From Pantoea sp. Cy-639 (GTDB taxonomy: Bacteria; Pseudomonadota; Gammaproteobacteria; Pseudomonadales; Pseudomonadaceae): DNA of 64,000 nt. Position 1 is the first letter of the stretch; every line of letters begins with the position of its first letter. Position numbers and translations under genes: made by a program. The stretch covers positions 62,001 to 126,000 of the forward strand of contig NZ_VWXI01000001.1 of assembly GCF_011752525.1 (NCBI RefSeq), read 5' to 3'. Below, piece after piece: positions 46,019 through 54,047 of this stretch. The notes beneath the pieces are model-generated. The model worked only from the letters and a program-made list of their open reading frames with translations. It was not told the origin of the DNA and did no database searches.

Positions 46019-47140
46019 ATGAACGATTTCAAACGCCTGCCCGCCGACTTCTGCGCCAACCCCGAGGTGGCCTTCACCCTGCCGGCCAAGTTCTACACCC
46101 AGGCCGCCGTGTTCGAACACGAGAAGGAAGCCATCTTCGCCCGTAGCTGGATCTGCGTCGGCCACCGCAGCGAGGTCGCCGAGAAGAACGCCTACATCAC
46201 CCGCCAGGTGATCGGCGAAAGCATCATCGTCGTGCGCGGGCGCGACGATGTGCTGCGCGCGTTCTACAACGTCTGCCCGCACCGCGGCCACCAGTTGCTC
46301 GAAGGCAGCGGCAAGGCCAAGAACGTGATCACCTGCCCGTACCACGCCTGGACCTTCAAGCTCGACGGCGAGCTGGCTCATGCGCGCAACTGCGAGAACG
46401 TCGCCAGCTTCGACAAGGACAACTCCACCTTGGTGCAGCTGCGCGTCGAGGAATACGCCGGCTTCATCTTCATCAACATGGACAACGACGCCGCCCCGGT
46501 CGAAGACCAGTTGCCCGGCCTGCAGAAACGCATGCGCGAAGCCTGCGCGGTGATCGACGACCTGCAGTTGGCCGCACGTTTCGTCAGCGACACCCCGGCC
46601 AACTGGAAGTCGATCGTCGACAACTACCTGGAGTGCTACCACTGCGCCCCGGCCCACCCCGGCTTCTCCGACTCGGTGGACGTCGGCCAGTACAACCACA
46701 GCCTGCACGGCAACTGGACCCTGCAATACGGCCTGGCCAAACCCTCGGAGCAGTCGTTCAAGTTCGACGAATCAGTGAAGGACCCATCCTTCGCCGGCTT
46801 CTGGGCCTGGCCTTGCACCATGTTCAACGTACCGCCTGGGGCCAACTTCATGACCGTGATCTACGAGTTCCCGGTCGACGCCGAAACCACCCTGCAGCAC
46901 TACGACATCTATTTCCTGAACAAGGACATCAGCGAGGAACAGCAGAAGCTGATCGACTGGTACCGCGAAGTGTTCCGCCCCGAGGACCTGCGCCTGGTGG
47001 AGAGCGTGCAGAAAGGCCTGAAGTCCCGCGGCTACCGTGGCCAGGGCCGGATCATGGTCGACGCGCAGCGCAGCGGCGTCAGCGAGCACGGCATCGCCCA
47101 CTTCCATAACCTGATCGCCGTCGCCCACCTGGACGACTGA
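46019..47140 (+). CDS. cntA: carnitine monooxygenase, oxygenase component
   Basis: A 373-residue Rieske non-haem iron oxygenase. Rieske ligands C86, H88 (NVCPHRGH) and C106, H109 (CPYHAW); mononuclear iron ligands H208 and H213 in YLECYHCAPAH. The bridging residue between the two centres is E205, not the usual aspartate; glutamate here is the special feature described for carnitine oxygenase CntA. The enzyme cleaves L-carnitine to trimethylamine and malic semialdehyde using electrons from CntB. Length agrees with CntA/YeaW (~371-374) and is shorter than glycine-betaine GbcA (~430). ATG 46019 follows AGAG. Second copy of a repeated regulatory element lies just upstream. Confidence 0.9.
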   Translation: MNDFKRLPADFCANPEVAFTLPAKFYTQAAVFEHEKEAIFARSWICVGHRSEVAEKNAYITRQVIGESIIVVRGRDDVLRAFYNVCPHRGHQLLEGSGKAKNVITCPYHAWTFKLDGELAHARNCENVASFDKDNSTLVQLRVEEYAGFIFINMDNDAAPVEDQLPGLQKRMREACAVIDDLQLAARFVSDTPANWKSIVDNYLECYHCAPAHPGFSDSVDVGQYNHSLHGNWTLQYGLAKPSEQSFKFDESVKDPSFAGFWAWPCTMFNVPPGANFMTVIYEFPVDAETTLQHYDIYFLNKDISEEQQKLIDWYREVFRPEDLRLVESVQKGLKSRGYRGQGRIMVDAQRSGVSEHGIAHFHNLIAVAHLDD

Positions 47141-47205
47141 GCCCCACCCTTCGTTGTCCGCCCCGGGCCAGGGCCTGGCCTGGGGCTTCGCTGTCGAGGT
47201 AAGCC

Positions 47206-48180
47206 ATGGCCAAGCAATACGAAATGTTCAAGGTGCGGGTGACTGGCGTGGAACAGGCCACGCCACAGATCAAGCGCTTCACCCTGGCCCGCGCCGACGG
47301 CGCCGCCCTGCCCCCGTTCGGTGGTGGCAGCCATGTCATCGTGCAGATGCAATCGGCCTGCGGTGGCCAGTTCAGCAACGCCTACTCGCTGATGAGCGAT
47401 CCGCGCCAGCTGTCCAGCTACCAGATCGGCGTGCGCCTTGAGGAACAGTCCAAGGGCGGCTCGGCGTTCATGCACCAGCAGGTCGAGGTCGGCACCGAGC
47501 TGACCATCTCCACCCCCAACAACCTGTTCGCCCTCGATCCTGCGGCAGGTCGCCATGTGCTGATCGCCGGTGGCATCGGCATCACCCCGTTCCTGGCGCA
47601 ACTGCACGAACTCGAAGGCGGCGCCACCCCCTACGAGCTGCACTACGCCTTCCGTGCTCCGGAGCATGGCGCCTTCCAGGGTGACCTGGAGAACGGCCCG
47701 CATGCCGGCAACATCCGTTTCTACATCGACAGCCTGGGGCGCAAGCTCGACCTCGGCGCGCTGTGCGCCAGCCTGGCCGACGACGCCCACTTGTACGTCT
47801 GCGGGCCCAAGCCATTGATCGACGCAGTAATCGCCAGCGCCGCCGCTGCCGGCATCGCCGAGTCCCGCGTGCACTGGGAGCAGTTCGCCGCCGCCGCGCC
47901 GGCCAGCGGGTCGGCCTTTACCGTGGTGCTGGCCCGCTCCGGTACCGAGCTCGAGGTCGAGGAAGGCATGACCATCCTCCAGGCCATCGAAAAGTCCAAG
48001 GCCGCCAAGGTCGAGTGCCTGTGCCGGGAAGGCGTGTGTGGTACCTGCGAGACCGCGATCCTCGAAGGCGAGGCCGAACATTTCGACCAGTACCTGAGCG
48101 ATGAGGAGAAAGCAGCGCAGCAAAGCATGATGCTGTGCGTGTCGCGCGCCCGCTCGGCGCGGCTGGTGCTGGATCTCTGA
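47206..48180 (+). CDS. cntB: carnitine monooxygenase, reductase component
   Basis: A 324-residue flavin reductase of the phthalate dioxygenase reductase type. N-terminal FMN domain (GSHVIVQMQ, FSNAYSLMSDPR), NAD domain (HVLIAGGIGITPFLAQLHEL; YVCGPKPLIDAVI), and C-terminal plant-type [2Fe-2S] ferredoxin (CLCREGVCGTCETAILEGE.. then MLCVSRA). This domain order passes electrons from NADH to CntA. It follows cntA by 65 bases, and corresponds to yeaX. Starts at ATG 47206. The transcript's next feature is the cobalamin riboswitch of another operon. Confidence 0.9.
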   Translation: MAKQYEMFKVRVTGVEQATPQIKRFTLARADGAALPPFGGGSHVIVQMQSACGGQFSNAYSLMSDPRQLSSYQIGVRLEEQSKGGSAFMHQQVEVGTELTISTPNNLFALDPAAGRHVLIAGGIGITPFLAQLHELEGGATPYELHYAFRAPEHGAFQGDLENGPHAGNIRFYIDSLGRKLDLGALCASLADDAHLYVCGPKPLIDAVIASAAAAGIAESRVHWEQFAAAAPASGSAFTVVLARSGTELEVEEGMTILQAIEKSKAAKVECLCREGVCGTCETAILEGEAEHFDQYLSDEEKAAQQSMMLCVSRARSARLVLDL

Positions 48181-48349
48181 ACCTGAACAACCGACAGCGG
48201 CCATGCCGCTGTTCCCCAGCGCTTGCCACCTGCCCCCGGCCGCTCCCCCTGCCCGCTGCGGTCGTGGCGCGGCGCAATCATGCGCCGCAACTGCCTGCAA
48301 AAACATTCCCACCCGGCGGTCGATGCTCTACCATGCCCGCGCCGGTTTC

Positions 48350-48556
48350 CATTCGGAACCAGGCTTTGCACGGAAAGTGCCTACGCGACTTTTCGTACAG
48401 AGCCCAACAGGGAATCCCAGGCGCGTCTTGTCCGCGCCAAACGGAACTGCCCCCGCAACTGTAGGTGCCGAGCCCACGCCATCGATGCCACTGGATCAAG
48501 CGATCCGGGAAGGCTGGCGCAGGGCCAGGACGCACCAGTCAGGAGACCTGCCGGCA
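48350..48556 (+). ncRNA. cobalamin riboswitch
   Basis: Conserved pieces in order: AACAGGGAA (48406-48414), CCCCCGCAACTGTA (the B12 box region, 48450-48463), GCCACTG (48487-48493), GGGAAGGC (48507-48514) and AGTCAGGAGACCTGCCGGC (48537-48555). These are the core elements of the adenosylcobalamin riboswitch. The flanks 48416-48440 hold the usual variable hairpins (GGCGCG/CGCGCC). It lies 130 bases upstream of the BtuF-like gene at 48685, so excess B12 should shut off the importer. The 5' border is approximate. The rest of the 48181-48349 gap shows nothing else. Confidence 0.92.
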
Positions 48557-48684
48557 ATGCATTCACCAACCGGCGGGGTGTCCGGGATGGTCATCCGCCG
48601 CTTGCCTCACGTCCTTTGGCCAGCCTTCGGCGATGCCTGTCCGTGCTCATTGCCGCACACCGTTCGACAGGAGCTCGCCTGACC

Positions 48685-49698
48685 ATGCTGCCCCGCTTCG
48701 CCACCCTGCTCGCCGGCCTTTCTCTGGCCGGCCTAGCCCAGGCCGCCGCGACCCACTACCCGCTGAGCGTCGACAATTGCGGGGTGCCGCAGACCTTCGC
48801 CCAGCCCCCCGCGCGCGCGGTGGCGATCGGCCAGGCCGGCAGCGAGATCCTCTACGCCCTCGACCTCGGCGACAGGCTGGTCGGCACTTCGCTGTGGTTC
48901 AACAACGTGCTGCCTGAGTTCAAGGCACAGAACGACAGGATCGAGCGCCTGGCCGACAACGAGCCGAGCTTCGAGGCGGTCTTGGGCAAGCGTCCGCAAC
49001 TGGTGGTGGCACAGTTCGAATGGGCGGTCGGCGCCCAGGGCGTGGTCGCCACCCGTGAACAGTTCGCCGAGCTGGATATCCCCACCTACCTGCTGCCCTC
49101 GGACTGCGAAGGCAAGGACAACCTGGTCGGCGCCGACGGCACCCGCCTGCAGACATTCAAGGTGGCAAGCCTCTACAAGAGCATCAGCCAACTGGCCGAG
49201 ATCTTCGACGTGCAGGAGCGCGGCGCGGCACTGAACGCGGCACTCCAGGGCAGCCTGCTGCATGCGCGACAGCAGTTGGCGGACAAGGACCTGACGCACA
49301 CCAGCGCCCTGTTCTGGTTCTCCAGCGCCGACCTGGCCCTCGACCCCTACGTTGCCGGCCGCCAGGGCGTAGCCGACTTCATGCTGCAGACCCTCGGCGT
49401 GCGCAATGTGGTCGAGTCCAGCGAGGAGTGGCCGACCGTCGGCTGGGAAACCCTGGCCAGGGCCAACCCGACCTGGCTGATCGTCGCCCGCATGGACCGT
49501 CGCCGCTACCCTGCCGACGACTACCGGAAGAAACTCGAGTTCCTGCGCAGCGACCCGGTGACCCGCAACATGGACGCGGTGAAGCAAGGCCGGATCATCG
49601 TCCTCGATGCCGATGCCATGCAGGCTGGCATCCGCCTGTTCCGCGGACTGGAAGTGCTGTCCACGGCGTTCGCCAGCGGTAAAGCGCCACAGCCATGA
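48685..49698 (+). CDS. ABC transporter substrate-binding protein, cobalamin-type (BtuF-like)
   Basis: A 337-residue periplasmic protein with signal peptide MLPRFATLLAGLSLAGLAQA. The TroA/FecB-type fold is shown by ARAVAIGQAGSEILYALDLGDRLVGTSLW and LGVRNVVESSEEWPTVGWETLARANPTWLIVA. Unlike classic BtuF (~266 residues) it is longer, with extra segments around 130-150 (SDCEGKDNLVGADGTR). AGGAG precedes ATG 48685 by about ten bases. With the riboswitch upstream and permease and ATPase downstream (overlapping ATGA), a cobalamin or cobinamide importer is the best call; the family as such also includes iron-siderophore binders. Confidence 0.85.
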   Translation: MLPRFATLLAGLSLAGLAQAAATHYPLSVDNCGVPQTFAQPPARAVAIGQAGSEILYALDLGDRLVGTSLWFNNVLPEFKAQNDRIERLADNEPSFEAVLGKRPQLVVAQFEWAVGAQGVVATREQFAELDIPTYLLPSDCEGKDNLVGADGTRLQTFKVASLYKSISQLAEIFDVQERGAALNAALQGSLLHARQQLADKDLTHTSALFWFSSADLALDPYVAGRQGVADFMLQTLGVRNVVESSEEWPTVGWETLARANPTWLIVARMDRRRYPADDYRKKLEFLRSDPVTRNMDAVKQGRIIVLDADAMQAGIRLFRGLEVLSTAFASGKAPQP

Positions 49699-50711
49699 GC
49701 CGTCCGTTGCTGCTTGTCGCCCTCGCCCTGCTTGCCCTGTGCCTGGCCCTGCTCGCCGGTATCGCCATCGGCGAGACCCGGTTGAGCGTTGAGGTGATCT
49801 GGCAGGTGCTGGCCAACCACCTGTGGCAGGCCGGCTACTCGCCAGACCCGATCGACGCCGGCATCGTCTGGAACTACCGCCTGCCACGCACCCTGGTGGC
49901 CGCTGCCTGCGGCGCCGGGCTGGCCATGTGCGGGGTGATCCTGCAGGCGCTGCTGCGCAACCCGCTGGCCGACCCCTACCTGCTGGGCCTCTCCGCTGGC
50001 GCCTCGACCGGCGCCGTGGCGGTCGGCCTGCTCGGCCTCGGTGGCGCGACACTGACACTGTCCGGCGGCGCCTTCACCGGCGCGCTGGCGGCGTTCGCCT
50101 TGGTGCTGGCCCTGTCACGGGCCAGCGGCAGCAGCCCGCACAACGCCCAGGTGATCCTGGCTGGCATCGCAGGCTCGCAGCTGTTCAACGCCCTCACCGC
50201 CTTCCTGATCACCAAGTCGGCCACTGCCGAGCAGGCGCGCGGCATCCTGTTCTGGTTGCTGGGCAACCTCAGCGGCGTACGTTGGCCATCGGTGTGGCTG
50301 GCCGTGCCAACGGCCCTGTTCGGCCTGGTCGTGTGCCTGTGGTACCGTCGTGCCCTGGATGCCTTCACCTTCGGCGCCGACTCGGCCGCCTCACTCGGCG
50401 TGCCAGTGCGCCGCACCCAGCTGCTGCTGATCAGTTGCGCGGCGCTGGTGACCGCGGTGATGGTGTCGATCGTCGGCGCCATCGGCTTCGTCGGGCTGGT
50501 GATTCCCCATGCCCTGCGCCTGCTCCTGGGCCCCGGCCACAATCGCCTGCTGCCGGCCAGTGCATTGGGCGGCGCGCTGTTCCTGATCGTCGCCGATATC
50601 CTGTCGCGCACGTTGATCGCCGGTCAGGTGATTCCGGTGGGGGTGGTCACCGCCTTGATCGGCGCGCCGCTGTTCGCGCTGATCCTGATCAGCCGCCGAG
50701 GGCACCCATGA
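49695..50711 (+). CDS. FecCD-type ABC permease (BtuC-like)
   Basis: A 338-residue membrane protein with about ten helices, of the FecCD/BtuC family. RLPRTLVAAACGAGLAMCGVILQALLRNPLADPYLLGLSAGAS (in part) and IGFVGLVIPHALRLLLG are the well-kept signature and the coupling segment. ATG 49695 overlaps the binding-protein stop by four bases. Under control of the cobalamin riboswitch, so B12-family transport is likely. Confidence 0.9.
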   Translation: MSRPLLLVALALLALCLALLAGIAIGETRLSVEVIWQVLANHLWQAGYSPDPIDAGIVWNYRLPRTLVAAACGAGLAMCGVILQALLRNPLADPYLLGLSAGASTGAVAVGLLGLGGATLTLSGGAFTGALAAFALVLALSRASGSSPHNAQVILAGIAGSQLFNALTAFLITKSATAEQARGILFWLLGNLSGVRWPSVWLAVPTALFGLVVCLWYRRALDAFTFGADSAASLGVPVRRTQLLLISCAALVTAVMVSIVGAIGFVGLVIPHALRLLLGPGHNRLLPASALGGALFLIVADILSRTLIAGQVIPVGVVTALIGAPLFALILISRRGHP

Positions 50712-51487
50712 GCCCCGCTGCCATCGCCCCCCTGGCCTGCCACGACCTCGGCCTGCGCCTGGGCAGCCGCGAGGTGTTGCGCGGCATCGATCTGCGCCTC
50801 GTGCCTGGCGAGACCCTCGGCATCGTCGGCCCCAATGGTTCAGGCAAGTCCACCCTGCTCAAGTTGTTGGCCGGCCTGCGCAGGCCCGATAGCGGCAGCG
50901 TGCACTTGCTCGGCGAAGCCCTGGCGCAACTGCCGCGCCGTCGCATCGCACAATGCCTGGCGCTGGTCGAGCAGCAGGCCGACACCCTCGACGCCATCCG
51001 CGTGTACGACGCCGTCGCCCTCGGTCGCACCCCCTGGCTGTCGGCCCTCGCACCGTTCGGCAAGGCCGACCATGCCATCGTCGAGCAAGCCCTGGCCGAC
51101 GCCGACGCCAGCCACCTGCGTGAACGGGTCTGGCGCGAGCTGTCCGGCGGCGAGCGCCAGCGTGTACACATCGCCCGCGCCCTGGCCCAGCGTCCGCAAG
51201 TGCTGCTGCTGGACGAGCCGACCAACCATCTCGACATCCAGCATCAGCTAGCCCTGCTGCGCCAGGTTCAGGCCCTGCCGGTGACCACGCTGGTGGCCCT
51301 GCACGACCTCAACCAGGCCCTGACCTGCGACCGCCTGGCAGTGCTCGACCAAGGTCGCCTGGTGGCGCTCGGCACTCCCGAGCAGGTCCTCACCCCACAG
51401 CGCCTGCTGAGCACCTTCGGTGTCCACGCCCACTACCTTGCCGACCCCTTCGATGGCGCACGCGTCCTGCGCTTTCGCAGCCCCTGA
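50708..51487 (+). CDS. ABC ATPase of the cobalamin-type importer (BtuD-like)
   Basis: A 259-residue ATPase starting MSPAAIAPLACHDLGLRLGS. Walker A GPNGSGKST, signature LSGGERQRV, Walker B VLLLDEPTNHLD, switch histidine in LVALHDLNQAL. The sequence is the FepC/BtuD group. ATG 50708 overlaps the permease stop by four bases (ATGA), so the three import genes are translationally coupled. It energises uptake across the inner membrane. Confidence 0.92.
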   Translation: MSPAAIAPLACHDLGLRLGSREVLRGIDLRLVPGETLGIVGPNGSGKSTLLKLLAGLRRPDSGSVHLLGEALAQLPRRRIAQCLALVEQQADTLDAIRVYDAVALGRTPWLSALAPFGKADHAIVEQALADADASHLRERVWRELSGGERQRVHIARALAQRPQVLLLDEPTNHLDIQHQLALLRQVQALPVTTLVALHDLNQALTCDRLAVLDQGRLVALGTPEQVLTPQRLLSTFGVHAHYLADPFDGARVLRFRSP

Positions 51488-51547
51488 ACCATGCACCGGC
51501 CTGGTAAAGTACGAGGCCGTGTTCCCGACAATGATGGATTTCAACTG

Positions 51548-51703
51548 ATGGAAAGAATGTTGCCGTTTCTCGCGGTGGTGGTGGTCTGCACGATCATCGG
51601 TACCGTCTGTGAGCATTACGACATCAACCGCTACCTGAAATGGCTGCTGATGGCGCTGCCGGCGATCGTCTGGGTGCGTCTGCGCAACCCTTTCCAGCCC
51701 TGA
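51548..51703 (+). CDS. very small membrane protein
   Basis: A 51-residue frame starting MERMLPFLAVVVVCTIIGTVCEHYDINRYL. Two hydrophobic stretches (residues ~4-20 and ~31-43) make it an integral membrane protein, with LRNPFQP at the end. GGA lies about 12 bases upstream; an ATG three codons later is possible. It follows the ATPase by 60 bases and might share its mRNA. I do not recognise the family. Confidence 0.55.
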   Translation: MERMLPFLAVVVVCTIIGTVCEHYDINRYLKWLLMALPAIVWVRLRNPFQP

Positions 51704-51853
51704 GCGCGCCATGCCACCCAGCCCGGCACGCACGTGACACAGGTGTACCACGTAGTACGATTGCATTCGATGTCCACTGTGTCGTGCCGCCTCGCCAAGT
51801 CCTGGCCTTGCATGCAGTACACTCACGCTCTCCCCGTGCCCAAGGCCTTCGCC

Positions 51854-52333
51854 ATGCTCCGCTCGCCCCGATTGCTGCTACCCCTGCTGTTGTGCGTCGC
51901 CCTTGCCGCCTGCGACCAGAAACCCTCCCGCGAAGACAAGATCCTCGCCAACCTGCCGCTGCAGGAAGCCTATGAACACAACATCGACCGGATGGCCCAA
52001 CTGCTGGCCATGACCCACCGCCAGGTCCCCGAGGCCCGGATCAAGGAGGTGCTGCGCCAGCACCTGACCGTCGAGGATCAACGCCAGGACCTGTTCAAGC
52101 TGTATAGCGAGGAACACTTCAGCGATGCCGAGTTCGATCTCATCGTCGCCGCCACCCATGACCCGGCCAAGGCCCGCGCCTTCGGCGAGACCGAGCAAGG
52201 CAAGCGCCTGAGCGAGAAGCTCACCGGCCTGATGCGTGAAAGCGCCCGCGATCCGAAGGTCCAGGCCCTGGCCAAGCAGCGGATGCAGGAAGTCGAGGAC
52301 GCGCTGGGCGAACTGGAGGAAAGCGCCCGCTAG
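51854..52333 (+). CDS. lipoprotein, DUF2059-like
   Basis: A 159-residue lipoprotein: signal MLRSPRLLLPLLLCVALAAC with cysteine 20, then DQKPSREDKILANLPLQEAYEHNIDRMAQL. The helical domain with EVLRQHLTVEDQRQDLFKLYSEEHFSDAEFDLIVAA and FGETEQGKRLSEKLTGLMRE resembles the DUF2059 fold (periplasmic, unknown role). I chose ATG 51854 since the signal begins there; an open frame extending 40 codons upstream (from 51734) is not signal-like. Monocistronic or with the GGDEF gene 88 bases later. Confidence 0.72.
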   Translation: MLRSPRLLLPLLLCVALAACDQKPSREDKILANLPLQEAYEHNIDRMAQLLAMTHRQVPEARIKEVLRQHLTVEDQRQDLFKLYSEEHFSDAEFDLIVAATHDPAKARAFGETEQGKRLSEKLTGLMRESARDPKVQALAKQRMQEVEDALGELEESAR

Positions 52334-52421
52334 CCTACACAACAGACAGTCTTTGCCTACAGGCTGGGTAGGCTGTGGCGAGTATGGTCATCTCCCACCA
52401 TCCCTCGCTGCGAGCCAGAGA

Positions 52422-53999
52422 TTGTCATACACCAAACGCCGCCTGCGCCTGCGCACGCTCATCCTGGTGCTCTGCACCCTCACCGTCATGCTGATGACGG
52501 CGACCAGCTACTATGCCAACAACCGTGTACAGCGCCAGTTGCTGATCTCCAACTCGCTGGAAGCCAATCGCGTCTACGCCGCCAAACTGGCGGCGATCAC
52601 CGAGACCTTTCTCTCCAATGCACTGAAACAACTGGCCTACAGCACCCAGGTACAAGGTCGGCAGCTCAGTGACGTCGGGGCGCTGCAGGCCGAGACCGAA
52701 CGCGTCCTGCAGCAGAGCAATGCCTTCAACTCGACCTTCCTGGTCGATGCCCAGGGCCGCATGCTGGCCGTCTCGCCCACGTCGCTGCAGCATCTGGTCG
52801 GCACGCTCGTGACGTCCCCAGGCGCCCAGGAGGCGTTGCGCGAGCGCCGCCCGCTGATGTCCACGCCGTTCCTCTCGCCGGCCAACAACCTGATGGTGGT
52901 GCTGTCGCAGCCGATCCATGACGCGGCGGGCAACTACCTCGGATTCATGGGCGGCAGCCTCTACTTGCGTGAGCACAATTTCCTGAGCAACCTGCTTGCC
53001 GGTCATTACTACCAGGACGGCTCCTACCTCTATGTCGTCGACCGCAACCGTCGCCTCCTCTACCACCCGGATACCCGGCGAATCGGCACACTGATGGACA
53101 GCAACACTCTGATCGATCAATTACCCACCCAGGGCAACGGCACACAACGCCTGATCAACAGCCGTGGCGTGGAAGTGCTCGCCGGCTTCGCCACGGTACC
53201 GAGCACCGGCTGGGGCGTGGTCGCCCAGCAACCGCTGCGAGCCACCATGGAACCGTTGCAGCACCTGCTCCTCAGCGTGATCTACAGCTCTGCGCCCTTG
53301 GCGCTGCTAGGCTTCCTGCTGCTGTGGTGGCTGACGTTGATCATCGTCCGCCCGCTATGGCAACTGGCCGACGGCGCGCACAACCTTGATCGTGTCGAAA
53401 CCTCCGAACACCTCCATCGAGTCCACGCCTGGTACTTCGAGGTCGCCGAACTCAAGCGGGCCCTGCTGTTCGTCCCGAACCTGCTGCAGGAGCGCGCCGG
53501 ACGGCTCAACCGCGACACCCAGACCGACCCCCTGACCGGGCTGCTGAATCGCCACGGATTGGCGTTCAACCTGTCACTGCTAAAAGCCGAGGGGCGCGAC
53601 TTCTGCGCCATCGCGCTGGACGCCGACCACTTCAAGCGAATCAACGATGAGCACGGGCACAAGGTCGGGGATACAGTGCTGCGCCGCCTGGCTGAACTGA
53701 TGCGGCCGATGTGTCGCGAGGGTGACGTGCTATGCCGCACGGGTGGCGGGGAATTTCTGATGGTATTGCCAGACACAAGCCTCGCCATGGCGGCCGAGGT
53801 GGCCGAACGGTTGCGTCGGACAGTCCAGGACACAGTGATCGAGCCAGTGGGCGCGATCACCGTGTCACTGGGTGTTGCGCACTGGGCAGCGCACGTCCAG
53901 CAGCCGCCGAACGACGCATTGACTGCCGCAAAACGGGAGCTTCAGCGCGCCAAGCAAGACGGTCGCAACCAGGTGCGCTGCGCCCCTCCGAGCCCCTGA
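52422..53999 (+). CDS. Cache-GGDEF membrane protein with degenerate GGGEF active site
   Basis: A 525-residue protein read from TTG 52422 (MSYTKRRLRLRTLILVLCTL). TM1 ~12-32, periplasmic double-Cache sensor ~35-280 (NAFNSTFLVDAQGRMLAVS, LSQPIHDAAGNYLGFMGGSLYL), TM2 ~286-308, then a GGDEF domain from ~355 (DTQTDPLTGLLNRHGL, ALDADHFKRINDEHGHKVGD). The signature is G441-G-G-E-F445: the third residue, normally the catalytic D/E, is glycine, so c-di-GMP synthesis is probably lost. The inhibitory RxxD (R432-EGD435), five residues ahead, is kept, so it may still bind c-di-GMP. No EAL domain. Start codon is uncertain. Confidence 0.82.
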   Translation: MSYTKRRLRLRTLILVLCTLTVMLMTATSYYANNRVQRQLLISNSLEANRVYAAKLAAITETFLSNALKQLAYSTQVQGRQLSDVGALQAETERVLQQSNAFNSTFLVDAQGRMLAVSPTSLQHLVGTLVTSPGAQEALRERRPLMSTPFLSPANNLMVVLSQPIHDAAGNYLGFMGGSLYLREHNFLSNLLAGHYYQDGSYLYVVDRNRRLLYHPDTRRIGTLMDSNTLIDQLPTQGNGTQRLINSRGVEVLAGFATVPSTGWGVVAQQPLRATMEPLQHLLLSVIYSSAPLALLGFLLLWWLTLIIVRPLWQLADGAHNLDRVETSEHLHRVHAWYFEVAELKRALLFVPNLLQERAGRLNRDTQTDPLTGLLNRHGLAFNLSLLKAEGRDFCAIALDADHFKRINDEHGHKVGDTVLRRLAELMRPMCREGDVLCRTGGGEFLMVLPDTSLAMAAEVAERLRRTVQDTVIEPVGAITVSLGVAHWAAHVQQPPNDALTAAKRELQRAKQDGRNQVRCAPPSP

Positions 54000-54005
54000 G
54001 CAAGC

Positions 54006-54040
54006 CGCCGCCCCTGCACCCGCCGGGTACAGGGGCGGCG
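54006..54040. terminator. hairpin between convergent genes
   Basis: CGCCGCCCCTG (54006-54016) pairs exactly with CAGGGGCGGCG (54030-54040) over a 13-base loop. It lies between the GGDEF stop (53999) and cysS stop (54048). No T-run on either side, so termination is only suggested. Confidence 0.5.
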
Positions 54041-54047
54041 ATCCGGA

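Noticed and set aside
44582..47140. An 852-codon open frame joining BCCT-region sequence to CntA
   Set aside because: The first half reads the transporter gene in a wrong frame and crosses the REP block; cntA starts at 46019 as in its family.
46019..48180. Glycine betaine oxygenase GbcA/GbcB
   Set aside because: Length (373), E205 bridge and yeaUVWX-like order fit carnitine monooxygenase better; betaine GbcA is about 430 residues.
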